A stretch of DNA of 7,008 bases from Brevundimonas sp. (GCF_031082345.1 NZ_JAVHLH010000152.1:1-7008), one strand, 5' to 3'. Numbered from the stretch's first letter, positions 1 through 6,500 are shown. A program made the numbers and translations. The notes: generated by a model from the sequence alone, not told the origin.

Positions 1-22
1 GGGTGACGGGAGCGACGGTCAT
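1..22 (-). CDS. Start of the gene after phnC, cut off by the window edge
   Basis: An ATG on the minus strand at 22-20 overlaps the phnC stop codon in an ATGA arrangement. It opens a frame of seven codons (M-T-V-A-P-V-T) before the sequence ends. A GGGAAA stretch inside the end of phnC, about 8 bases upstream, could act as its ribosome binding site. The 4-base overlap is typical of translationally coupled operon genes. In phosphonate importer operons the gene after phnC is usually phnD (periplasmic binding protein) or phnE (permease). The visible residues do not look like the basic start of a signal peptide, which weakly favours a permease, but too little is present to name it. Confidence 0.55.
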
Positions 23-816
23 GCCTTGGTTTCCCAGAACGCGTCCTCGAACTCGGGACCGTAGATGTCGATCAATTGTTTGGTGTCGAGGCCCGTGGCG
101 GGTCCGTCGTAGACCACCTGCCCAGCCTTCAGGGCGATGACGCGGTCGCAATAGCGGATGGCGTAGTCGACCTGGTGCAGGGTGACTATGACGCCGAGGC
201 CGTCGCGCTGGTTCAGCTCGACCAGCAGCTCCATGACCTTGCGGGCCGAGACCGGGTCCAGCGAGGCCACCGGCTCGTCGGCGAGGATGGCCCGGGCGCC
301 CTGGACCAGGGCGCGGGCGATGGCGCCGCGCTGCTGCTGGCCGCCGGACAGGGTGTTGGCGCGCTGGGCGGCGTAGTCCGAAACGCCGACGCGGTGCAGG
401 GCCGCCATGGCCTTGTGCTTGTCCTCGGTCGGCCACAGGCCGAAGAAACCCTTCCACTCGGGCAGCCGGCCCAGAGCGCCCAGCATGACGTTGGAGAACA
501 GCGACAGACGGCCGACCAGATTGAACTGCTGGAAGATCATGCCCAGCTTCTGGCGGGCGGCGCGGGTCGCCCCGGTGGTGCGGCCGTTCTTCTGCACCAC
601 CTCGCCGAAGACGGTGATCGTCCCCTTGCCGGAATCGATGGTCTGCAGGCCGGTGATCGAGCGCAGCAGGGTCGATTTGCCCGAGCCGGACGGGCCGATC
701 AGGGCGACCATCTCGCCGGCTCCAACCTCGACGGACACGCCGTTCAGGGCCTTGCGGGCGCCGAATGTCTTGGACACGTCCCGGACGGACGCGACGGCGG
801 CGGCGGATACGGTCAT
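19..816 (-). CDS. phnC: Phosphonate-type ABC importer ATPase, PhnC
   Basis: This is the cytoplasmic ATPase that would power a PhnCDE-type importer for phosphonates or related phosphorus compounds. With the ATG at 816 it is 265 residues, the family's usual size. Visible motifs: Walker A GPSGSGKS (41-48), Q-loop FQQFNLV (95-101), ABC signature LSGGQQQR (156-163), Walker B AILADE (176-181), D-loop SLD (185-187), and H-loop histidine 214 in VTLHQVDYA. The FQQFNLV, ADEPVASLDP and TLHQVDYA blocks match PhnC rather than general amino-acid importer ATPases. An in-frame ATG at 852 and a TTG at 876 would add 12 or 20 residues. I chose 816 because homology begins just after it, although none of the three has a good ribosome binding site. 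The next gene overlaps the stop by 4 bases. No C-P lyase gene is in view, so the exact substrate (phosphonate, phosphite or phosphate) is inference. Confidence 0.93.
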   Translation of the reverse strand: MTVSAAAVASVRDVSKTFGARKALNGVSVEVGAGEMVALIGPSGSGKSTLLRSITGLQTIDSGKGTITVFGEVVQKNGRTTGATRAARQKLGMIFQQFNLVGRLSLFSNVMLGALGRLPEWKGFFGLWPTEDKHKAMAALHRVGVSDYAAQRANTLSGGQQQRGAIARALVQGARAILADEPVASLDPVSARKVMELLVELNQRDGLGVIVTLHQVDYAIRYCDRVIALKAGQVVYDGPATGLDTKQLIDIYGPEFEDAFWETKA

Positions 817-817
817 G

Positions 818-828
818 GACAGACTGTC
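818..828. repeat. Palindrome next to the phnC start codon
   Basis: GACAG-A-CTGTC is a perfect 5-bp inverted repeat with one central base. It lies one base upstream of the preferred phnC ATG (814-816, minus strand), where a Shine-Dalgarno sequence would normally be. It could be a small protein-binding site, a weak hairpin limiting initiation, or chance. I see no second copy in the window. Confidence 0.4.
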
Positions 829-849
829 GGCGGTTGCAGGGGCGCGCCG

Positions 850-870
850 CATGGCCCGAACGGGCCCATG
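850..870 (-). repeat. Strong hairpin between the M16 peptidase gene and phnC
   Basis: The arms GGCCCG (853-858) and CGGGCC (861-866) pair perfectly. After one bulged C (867) the pairing continues CAT/ATG, giving a 9-bp stem with a tiny loop. In minus-strand RNA it lies 68-88 bases after the peptidase stop codon. No U-run follows it, so it is not a canonical intrinsic terminator. It could still stabilise the 3' end of the peptidase mRNA or separate it from phnC. It also contains the alternative phnC ATG at 852, which argues against that start being efficient. Confidence 0.5.
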
Positions 871-937
871 GGGCAAGCCTTAATGGCACGCCCGCGACGA
901 TTTCGTCCAGCGTGACGGCGCGGGATCCGCACGGCGA

Positions 938-3739
938 CTACTGCGGCGCGCGGACCTCGACCTCCATTCCCAGGGCCTCCAGCTGGGGCCGGACCACGGA
1001 GGCGTCGCCGACCACGACCCAGATCATGCCGGCCGGGTTCAGCACCCGGCGGGCCTCGGCGTCCATCTGCGCGGCGGTCATGGATTCATACCGGGGCGCC
1101 AGCGTTTCCCAGTAGTCATCGGGCCGATCGTACAGGGCGTTGGTGCGCAGGGCGTTGAGCACATTGGCGGAACTCTCGAAGCTGCCCGGAAGCTGGCGGA
1201 CATTGCCGTTGACGGTTCGCTCCCGCTCGGCGTCGGTCACGCCCCGGTCGGACAGGAAGGCGCGGTACTGATCGATCAGGACGGCGATCGACTCGCCGGT
1301 GCGGTCGGACTGGACCGGCGCATTGACGATGTAGGGGGTCTGGCGCTCCAGCGGATTGACCCGGCCGCCGAGGCCGTAGGACCAGCCCCGGGTCTCGCGG
1401 ATGTCCTGGTTGATCCGCGACAGGAAGCCGGCGCCGATGACCTCGTTGGCGGCGTTCAGGGTGACCAGGTCGTCGCGGCCCGTCACCGGCAGCACCAGCC
1501 CGCCCATGATCAGCGACTGGGGCGACTGCGGCCGGTCGATCAGGACGATGCGGGGGCGCGGGGCCGGGATGGGCGCGTCGAAGGCCTTGGTTCCCTTCGC
1601 GACGGCGGGCGGCGCCCAGGCGCCGAAACGGGCCTCAAGCAGCGGCGTCAGTTCGGCCAGCGGCCTGTCCGAAACGATGAACAGCTGGGCGTTGTCAGGA
1701 CGGATCCAGCGCTGGTGGAAGCCGGTCAGGTCCTCGCGATCGAGAGCCTGCACCGCCTCGGCGGCGCCGAGGCCGGACCAGGCGCGGCCATAGGGATGGT
1801 CGGGGCCGTAGAGCACCACCGGCAGGGCCCGCGCGCCCATGCCGTTGGGCGAGCTCTTCTCCTGGGCGATCGACGCCAGCTGCTGGTTGCGGCGGCGTTC
1901 GATGTCGGCGGGGCGGAAGGCCGGATTGCGGATCACGTCGGCCAGCAGGTCCAGCGACGGCTCCAGGTTGGCGCTGACGGCGGTCAGGCCGACGGTGGTG
2001 CGGTCCACATTGGCGAAGGCGCCGATATTGGCGCCCAGCCGCTCCTCCTCCTCGGCGATCTTGACGGCGGTCTTGCTGGTCGTGCCCTCGGTCAGGAGGT
2101 CGAGCATCATCCGCTGCGTACCGGGCGCGTCAGCCGGATCGGCGGCGACGCCGGCGTCGAACTCCACCGCCACCCGGGTGACCGGCACGGTGGTCGAGCG
2201 GGCGTAGATCACCTCCATGCCGTTCGACAGGCGGGCGCGCTCGACGTCGGGAAAGTCCAGCGCCTTCATCGGCCCGACCGGCGGCATGGGTTCGCGCGGG
2301 GTGACGGGCAGCGGCTGGGCGGGGGCCGGGGCCGGCCGCGTGTCGGCCGCCTCGGCATAGGCTTCGCGCTCGCCGGGATCGACGCGCGTGGCCAGCACCG
2401 GGCGGGTCAGCCAGCGGTCCATGACGGCCTTGACCGAGGCGGGGGTGACGGCGCCGAGATCGGCCAGTTCCTTGCGGTAGAAGCCGGGATCGCCGGCGTA
2501 GAGTTCGCCCTCGGCCAGCACCACGGCCTTGCCGCCGAAGCCGCCGACGGGCTCCAGCGCCTGAATCTGCCCGGAGAGGGTGCTGGTCACCGTACGGGCG
2601 ATCTCGTCCGCGGTCGGACCCGAGGCGATATAGTCGGCGATCAGCTGGTCGAGGCGGGCCGACACGGCGTCGGCGTCCTGACCGGGCTTCACATCGACCG
2701 TCACGGTGAACATGCCGACGCGGTGGAAGGGCTGGTAGCCGGTCGTGACGGCGGTCGCGGTCTCGTCGCCGCGCACCAGGGCGTTGTCCAGCCGCGAACT
2801 GGCCAGGCCGCCCAGCACCGAGGCCGCGACCTGCAGGTCGGCGGCCTCGTCGGCCAGCAGGCCGGGGACGACCCAGTTGCGGTACAGGCGGGTGTTGGGG
2901 ACGCGGTCGTGCATCAGCCTGTCGATGCGGGCCGGCAGGGTGGGGATGTCGGCCTGGGCCGGCTCGTTCACGGCGCCGCGGGGGATGTGGCCGAAATACT
3001 GCTGGACCTTCCGGCGGGCCGTGGCCGCGTCGATGTCGCCGGCCAGCACCAGCACGGCGTTGTTCGGGCCGTAGTTGTCGCGGTGCCACTGGCGCAGGTC
3101 TTCCAGACTGGCGGCGTCAAGGTCGGCCATCGAGCCTATGGTGGAGTGGCGGTAGGGGTGGCCCGGCGGGAAGAGGGCCTCCAGCTGGGCGTAGTAGACA
3201 AGGCCATAGGGCTGGTTGTCGCCCTGGCGCTTCTCGTTCTGGACCACGCCGCGCTGGTTATCGAGCCGTTCCTGGTTGAGCGCGCCGAGCAGGTAGCCCA
3301 TCCGGTCGCTCTCCATATAGAGCGCCTGGTCCAGGGCCGAGGTCGGCACGGTCTGGAAGAAGTTGGTGCGGTCGAACCAGGTGGTGCCGTTCCAGTCCGT
3401 CGCGCCGAGGGCCCGCAGCGGCTCCATCAGGCCGCCTGGCAGGTTCTCGGTCGGATTGAACAGGCCGATGTGCTCGAACAGGTGAGCGAAGCCGGTCTGG
3501 CCCTCGGGCTCGTCCTTGGCCCCGACGTTGTACCAGGCGGCGACCGCCACCACCGGGGCCTTGCGGTCGGTGTGGACGACGACGCGCAGGCCGTTGTCGA
3601 GGGTGAAGGCCTCGAACGGAATATCGACGCTGCGGGCCAGCTCGGAGGCCGGGACCGGCTGGCTGGTCTGGGACAGGACCGGCGGCGCGGCCGCCGCGAG
3701 AGCCAGGGCGAGAACGGCGGCGAAGGCGGTACGGCGCAT
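938..3739 (-). CDS. Secreted two-domain M16 (pitrilysin/insulinase family) zinc peptidase
   Basis: This is a 933-residue metallopeptidase predicted to work in the periplasm. Residues 1 to about 24 form a signal peptide (MRR, an Ala/Leu-rich core, then polar LSQTSQ). The N-terminal M16 domain carries the inverted zinc motif HLFEH (86-90: ligands His86 and His90, catalytic Glu89) and the downstream ligand Glu169 in VVQNEK. The block GATDWNGTTWFDRTNFF (112-128) is typical of the family. A Pro-rich linker (about 468-490) leads to a second M16 domain that lacks the zinc motif but keeps an R..R-G-W-S-Y segment (Arg781-Tyr788), the usual substrate-binding Arg/Tyr pair. One active and one inactive half in a single chain is the known pitrilysin-like design and closes as a clamshell over peptides. 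The start at 3739 has GGGGGA six bases upstream. Family members degrade peptides or process proteins; the substrate cannot be read from sequence. It is divergent from the decarboxylase gene and on the same strand as phnC, 121 bp away. Confidence 0.93.
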   Translation of the reverse strand: MRRTAFAAVLALALAAAAPPVLSQTSQPVPASELARSVDIPFEAFTLDNGLRVVVHTDRKAPVVAVAAWYNVGAKDEPEGQTGFAHLFEHIGLFNPTENLPGGLMEPLRALGATDWNGTTWFDRTNFFQTVPTSALDQALYMESDRMGYLLGALNQERLDNQRGVVQNEKRQGDNQPYGLVYYAQLEALFPPGHPYRHSTIGSMADLDAASLEDLRQWHRDNYGPNNAVLVLAGDIDAATARRKVQQYFGHIPRGAVNEPAQADIPTLPARIDRLMHDRVPNTRLYRNWVVPGLLADEAADLQVAASVLGGLASSRLDNALVRGDETATAVTTGYQPFHRVGMFTVTVDVKPGQDADAVSARLDQLIADYIASGPTADEIARTVTSTLSGQIQALEPVGGFGGKAVVLAEGELYAGDPGFYRKELADLGAVTPASVKAVMDRWLTRPVLATRVDPGEREAYAEAADTRPAPAPAQPLPVTPREPMPPVGPMKALDFPDVERARLSNGMEVIYARSTTVPVTRVAVEFDAGVAADPADAPGTQRMMLDLLTEGTTSKTAVKIAEEEERLGANIGAFANVDRTTVGLTAVSANLEPSLDLLADVIRNPAFRPADIERRRNQQLASIAQEKSSPNGMGARALPVVLYGPDHPYGRAWSGLGAAEAVQALDREDLTGFHQRWIRPDNAQLFIVSDRPLAELTPLLEARFGAWAPPAVAKGTKAFDAPIPAPRPRIVLIDRPQSPQSLIMGGLVLPVTGRDDLVTLNAANEVIGAGFLSRINQDIRETRGWSYGLGGRVNPLERQTPYIVNAPVQSDRTGESIAVLIDQYRAFLSDRGVTDAERERTVNGNVRQLPGSFESSANVLNALRTNALYDRPDDYWETLAPRYESMTAAQMDAEARRVLNPAGMIWVVVGDASVVRPQLEALGMEVEVRAPQ

Positions 3740-3875
3740 GACAAGTCCCCCAATCAGCGGCGGCCTGACACTACGCGGACCCGAACCGGGTGCAAGTTAC
3801 GGCTGCGTCACGAAAAAACCGCTTTACATGACAGGCCGATACCCCCATATCGCCCGCTCCGGCGGACCCCGTGGT

Positions 3876-3898
3876 CTAACCGTTAAGCGCTGCTAACG
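3876..3898. repeat. TAAC/GTTA repeat cluster upstream of the decarboxylase
   Basis: CTAAC occurs at 3876-3880 and again 17 bases on at 3893-3897, with GTTAA on the opposite orientation between them (3882-3886). This gives two nested inverted repeats, TAAC-C-GTTA (3877-3885) and CGTTA...TAACG (3881-3898). It lies 38-60 bases before the TTG start and could be an operator. TTAA followed by TAAC faintly recalls the CtrA site of Caulobacterales (TTAA-N7-TTAA), but spacing and second half do not fit exactly. The function is unknown. Confidence 0.3.
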
Positions 3899-3921
3899 CC
3901 GGTCTGGGTTTCACAATTTGC

Positions 3922-3927
3922 AGGGGG
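3922..3927 (+). promoter_or_regulatory. Ribosome binding site that decides the TTG start of the decarboxylase
   Basis: AGGGGG lies nine bases before the TTG at 3937-3939. It is the only strong purine-rich site near the start of homology, and no in-frame ATG or GTG lies between it and the conserved fold, so TTG is the supported start. The same site sits only four bases before an out-of-frame GTG at 3932. Confidence 0.75.
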
Positions 3928-3949
3928 TTACGTGAATTGCGCACGTACC
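3926..3949 (+). promoter_or_regulatory. Predicted mRNA hairpin holding the decarboxylase start codon in its loop
   Basis: TACGTG (3929-3934) pairs perfectly with CACGTA (3942-3947). With U3928 bulged, G3926-G3927 pair with C3948-C3949, giving about 8 bp. The seven-base loop (3935-3941) contains the entire TTG start codon, and the stem takes in the last two bases of the ribosome binding site. This would be expected to reduce or gate initiation. The structure is read directly from the sequence; its regulatory role is inference. Confidence 0.5.
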
Positions 3950-5202
3950 AGTTTCCCCTGGACCTGGTCCGTGAGCGGTCCCCTGAGCGTCCCGTCGCCC
4001 TCGTGCGGCCGCGTTCGGTTTCCGTAGCGGCGCGCTGGTTCCAGGACAATCTAAAGGCTGACGTCTTCTATGCGGTGAAGGCCAACCCCTCGCGCTGGGT
4101 CATCGAGACCCTGATCGAGGCCGGCGTCACCGCCTTCGACGTCGCATCGCTCTCCGAGGTCGAACTGGTGCGTTCGGTCAGCGCCGACGCGCGCCTGGCC
4201 TTCATGCACCCGGTCAAGAGCCGCGGCGCCATCACCCGCGCCTATTTCGAATTCGGCGTCCGCACCTTCTCGCTCGACAGCCATGACGAGCTGCAGAAGA
4301 TCATCGACGCCACCGGCGACGCGCCCGACCTGAATCTGGTCGTGCGCATGGCGGTTTCGGCCGACGGCGCGGCCTATTCCCTGTCGGGCAAGTTCGGCGT
4401 CTCGCCGGACCAGGCCCCGTCGCTGCTGCTGGCCACCCGCCAGGCGGTGAAGGATGGTCTGATGGGCGTGTCGTTCCACGTCGGTTCGCAGTGCATGCGC
4501 CCGTCCGCCTATGAGGCCGCCATGGCCCAGGTCGGCCGCGCCATCACCCGCGCCGGCGTGATCGTCGACATCGTCGACGTCGGCGGCGGCTTCCCCTCGG
4601 TCTATCCGGGCATGGTCCCGCCGGACATGCAGGAATACGCCGACGCCATCCACCGCGGCTTCGCCGAGATGCCGGTCACCCACACCACCGAACTGTGGTG
4701 CGAGCCCGGTCGCGCCCTGGTCGCCGAGTCCTCCTCGGTGCTGTGCCGGGTCGACCTGCGCAAGGGCGACGCCCTGTATCTGAACGACGGCTCGTACGGG
4801 TCGCTGTTCGACGCCACCCACTCGCGCTGGCCCTTCCCGTCCAAGCTGGTCCGGGACGGAGCGAGCTCGGCCGATCTGAAGCCGTTCCGCTTCTACGGCC
4901 CGACCTGCGACAGCATCGACCACATGCCGGGCCCGTTCTGGCTGCCGGCCGATGTGCAGGAAGGCGACTTCATCGAAATCGGCATGCTGGGCGCCTATGG
5001 CGTGGCCATGTCGACCGGCTTCAACGGCTATGGCGAGCATGACCTCGCCGCGGTCGAGGACGCCCCGATGGCCTCGCTGTACGGCCTCGCGCCCCGCTCC
5101 ATCCCGACCGTGCGCACCACGGCGGAAGAGCAGGCCCGCAAGGTCGTTCGTCTGAGCCGTCCCAAGGGCAAGGCCGGTCAGCGCCGGAAGAACCGCCGCT
5201 AG
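3937..5202 (+). CDS. PLP-dependent ornithine/lysine decarboxylase (fold type III)
   Basis: This cytoplasmic enzyme should remove CO2 from ornithine to give putrescine, the first step of polyamine synthesis; lysine is an alternative substrate. It has 421 residues in the alanine-racemase-fold decarboxylase family. Seen in order: YAVKANP with PLP lysine Lys48, AFDVAS (66-71), HVGSQ with His181 stacking on PLP, the phosphate-binding glycine loop VDVGGGFP (213-220), EPGRALVA (256-263), NDGSYGSLFD (283-292), GPTCDSID (321-328) and LGAYG...FNGY (351-365). Cys324-Asp325 in GPTCD marks the ornithine/lysine group; diaminopimelate decarboxylases have Cys-Glu there. Alphaproteobacterial homologues are commonly about 380 residues. 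The extra length here is mainly a basic C-terminal tail, with 11 Arg/Lys in residues 401-421. The start is TTG, chosen from its ribosome binding site and homology. The stop codon overlaps that of the convergent DUF2254 gene. The deoxyhypusine-synthase-like gene 1.4 kb downstream supports a polyamine role. Confidence 0.9.
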   Translation: MRTYQFPLDLVRERSPERPVALVRPRSVSVAARWFQDNLKADVFYAVKANPSRWVIETLIEAGVTAFDVASLSEVELVRSVSADARLAFMHPVKSRGAITRAYFEFGVRTFSLDSHDELQKIIDATGDAPDLNLVVRMAVSADGAAYSLSGKFGVSPDQAPSLLLATRQAVKDGLMGVSFHVGSQCMRPSAYEAAMAQVGRAITRAGVIVDIVDVGGGFPSVYPGMVPPDMQEYADAIHRGFAEMPVTHTTELWCEPGRALVAESSSVLCRVDLRKGDALYLNDGSYGSLFDATHSRWPFPSKLVRDGASSADLKPFRFYGPTCDSIDHMPGPFWLPADVQEGDFIEIGMLGAYGVAMSTGFNGYGEHDLAAVEDAPMASLYGLAPRSIPTVRTTAEEQARKVVRLSRPKGKAGQRRKNRR

Positions 5203-6425
5203 CGCCTGGCGCGCTTTCCGAACTCGGCGTCGAAGCGGGCGCGGTCGGCCTTGTGCAGGCTTTCACGCGCGCGTTGGGCGGTTTCGACCGCCAGACGGCG
5301 GGCAGCGCCGGACACGGCGGAGTCGCAGGCCGCCAGCGAGCGCAGGCCCTTCTGCACCCGGACGGCCACCGTCAGATCGCCCATGCCGTAGCGGACCAGC
5401 GGCCCGAAAACGTCCTGGACCAGATCCTCGGGATCGAGAACAGGCCGGATCACCCGGTCGTTCTCGCGATTGACGTCGGCTTCCTCCGGAGCGCGCCGTC
5501 CCCAGTTGTCGAGCAGGCGCACGGCCACGCCGGCCACCTCGGCCGCCGTGCCGGGGTCGTTGACCCCCGGCGACAGGGCGCGCGCGGCGATCTCGCCCAG
5601 AACGATCAGACCGAAACGCGGGTCCTGGTCGAAGGTCCGCGATCGCGCGATCGAGAAGGCGGACCGCAGGCTTTCCCGCGTCTGCTCGTCCGACGCCGCG
5701 AAACTGACCCGGCCGAGCGCTTCGCCGCGCCGACGGAAGCTGCCGACCGGCGCCAGGATTTCGACGTGGCCGCCCTTGTCCCCGGCGAGGCGTTGCAGGC
5801 TGGGCAGGTCGATGTTCTGGACGTAGCCGGTCGCCGGCGCGTTGAATTCCTCTCCGGGAACCGGCGGACCGGCCGGCGCCGGCGGGTGGGTCTTCAGCCA
5901 TTCCGCGGTACGTTCTTCGACCAGTTCGATCATGTGGCCGAGGCGGGCCAGGTTCGACAGTCGGTTGATCCAGGCGAGCAGGCGAAAGGCCACCAGGCTC
6001 ACCACGGCGAGACTGGTCAGATAGAGGACCGCACGCCCCTCGGCGCCATAGTAGCGGGCATGAATGGCGGTGACGGCCACCACCGCATAGAGGAAGGCCC
6101 CCACGAAGGTGGCCAGCGCCTTCTGGGTCGACTCGTCGGAGGTGACGAGAGTCGCCACGCGCGGCGAGGCGGCCTGCGACACGGCCGTGTAGGCGCTGAC
6201 CCAGGCCCCGAGGGAAAAGGTCGCCACCGCCAGCAGGCTAGAGGCGAGGATGGTCAGGATGGCCTCGACCGATTCCCCGCCCAGCCGGTCGGCCACCTCC
6301 TTCGGCACCAAGGGGGCGGCCAGGGCGGCGATCAAGGCGGCCGCGACGCCGAAGGCGGCGTACAGACCGGCCCGGAACCAGATCTGCGTTCTCAGCACCC
6401 GCCAGTAGTATCGCCAGCGATTCAT
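5199..6425 (-). CDS. DUF2254-family integral membrane protein of unknown function
   Basis: This is a 408-residue predicted inner-membrane protein. The N-terminal third has four hydrophobic segments, roughly residues 18-40, 50-75, 101-119 and 129-150. A Pro-rich stretch (about 179-188) then leads to a soluble C-terminal domain. That domain carries the family's hallmark ALSPGVNDPGTA (273-284), preceded by DQDPRFGL (256-263). Length and layout fit DUF2254 proteins, whose function is not established, so I do not assign one. The ATG at 6425 has AAGGGGGA just upstream. A hairpin ends at 6439, immediately before that site. The gene is convergent with the decarboxylase (4-base overlap at the stops) and divergent from the deoxyhypusine-synthase-like gene. 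The C-terminal 50 residues or so are Arg/Ala-rich, charged and probably helical, ending in Arg-Arg like its convergent neighbour. Confidence 0.88.
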   Translation of the reverse strand: MNRWRYYWRVLRTQIWFRAGLYAAFGVAAALIAALAAPLVPKEVADRLGGESVEAILTILASSLLAVATFSLGAWVSAYTAVSQAASPRVATLVTSDESTQKALATFVGAFLYAVVAVTAIHARYYGAEGRAVLYLTSLAVVSLVAFRLLAWINRLSNLARLGHMIELVEERTAEWLKTHPPAPAGPPVPGEEFNAPATGYVQNIDLPSLQRLAGDKGGHVEILAPVGSFRRRGEALGRVSFAASDEQTRESLRSAFSIARSRTFDQDPRFGLIVLGEIAARALSPGVNDPGTAAEVAGVAVRLLDNWGRRAPEEADVNRENDRVIRPVLDPEDLVQDVFGPLVRYGMGDLTVAVRVQKGLRSLAACDSAVSGAARRLAVETAQRARESLHKADRARFDAEFGKRARR

Positions 6426-6438
6426 GAGTCCCCCTTGA

Positions 6439-6470
6439 GAACAGAAACGGCCCCGCCGGCGTTCCTGTTC
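6439..6470 (-). promoter_or_regulatory. Hairpin in the leader of the DUF2254 gene
   Basis: The arms at 6439-6449 and 6460-6470 pair over 11 bp around a 10-base loop. The single DNA mismatch (position 7, A6445 against C6464) becomes a G-U pair in minus-strand RNA but stays A-C in plus-strand RNA, so the structure favours the DUF2254 transcript. The hairpin ends where the AAGGGGGA ribosome binding site begins, 14 bases from the ATG. A leader element or a dimeric-regulator site are both possible. The absence of a U-run makes a terminator unlikely. Confidence 0.5.
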
Positions 6471-6500
6471 CGGCAGGGCGGCGGCGAGCGCGTTCCCTGC

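Larger units (their letters stand above)
3740..3936. promoter_or_regulatory. Divergent control region, M16 peptidase / decarboxylase
   Basis: These 197 bases separate two divergent genes and must hold both promoters. The left end has the M16 ribosome binding site (GGGGGA on the minus strand, 3746-3751). The middle has a small ACCCG/CGGGT hairpin (3779-3791) and a run of six A (3813-3818). TTTACA at 3823-3828 could be a -35 for the decarboxylase, but the sequence 17 bases on (CATATC) is a poor -10. A cluster of TAAC/GTTA words occupies 3876-3898. I cannot assign either promoter with confidence. Confidence 0.6.

Noticed and set aside
76..915. A 279-codon plus-strand frame opposite phnC
   Set aside because: It is an antisense shadow: the minus strand has all ABC ATPase motifs in order.
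3828..3834. CTGTCAT (minus strand), a Pho-box half site near the divergent region
   Set aside because: A Pho box needs a second CTGTCAT-like copy 11 bases away, and neither flank has one. The neighbouring genes are also not phosphate genes.
3823..3851. TTTACA / CATATC as the decarboxylase promoter
   Set aside because: The -35 is good (5 of 6) and the spacing is 17, but the -10 matches only 3 of 6. It is mentioned within the control region and not called separately.
1715..3886. A 723-codon open frame on the plus strand opposite the M16 peptidase gene
   Set aside because: It is the GC-rich antisense shadow of a clear peptidase gene. Its composition (Gly, Ala, His, Val, Arg, Asp, Gln-rich), lack of any recognisable domain and extension past the peptidase start fit low stop frequency rather than a gene.
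5201..5215. AGCGC/GCGCT inverted repeat just after the decarboxylase stop, considered as a terminator
   Set aside because: It is a 5-bp stem followed by only three or four T, lying within the DUF2254 coding end. Too weak to call an intrinsic terminator.
6461..6495. Several GTTC words, considered as an alphaproteobacterial LexA (GTTC-N7-GTTC) site
   Set aside because: The copies start at 6461, 6467 and 6492, and none has the 7-base spacing. The first two belong to the arm of the inverted repeat.
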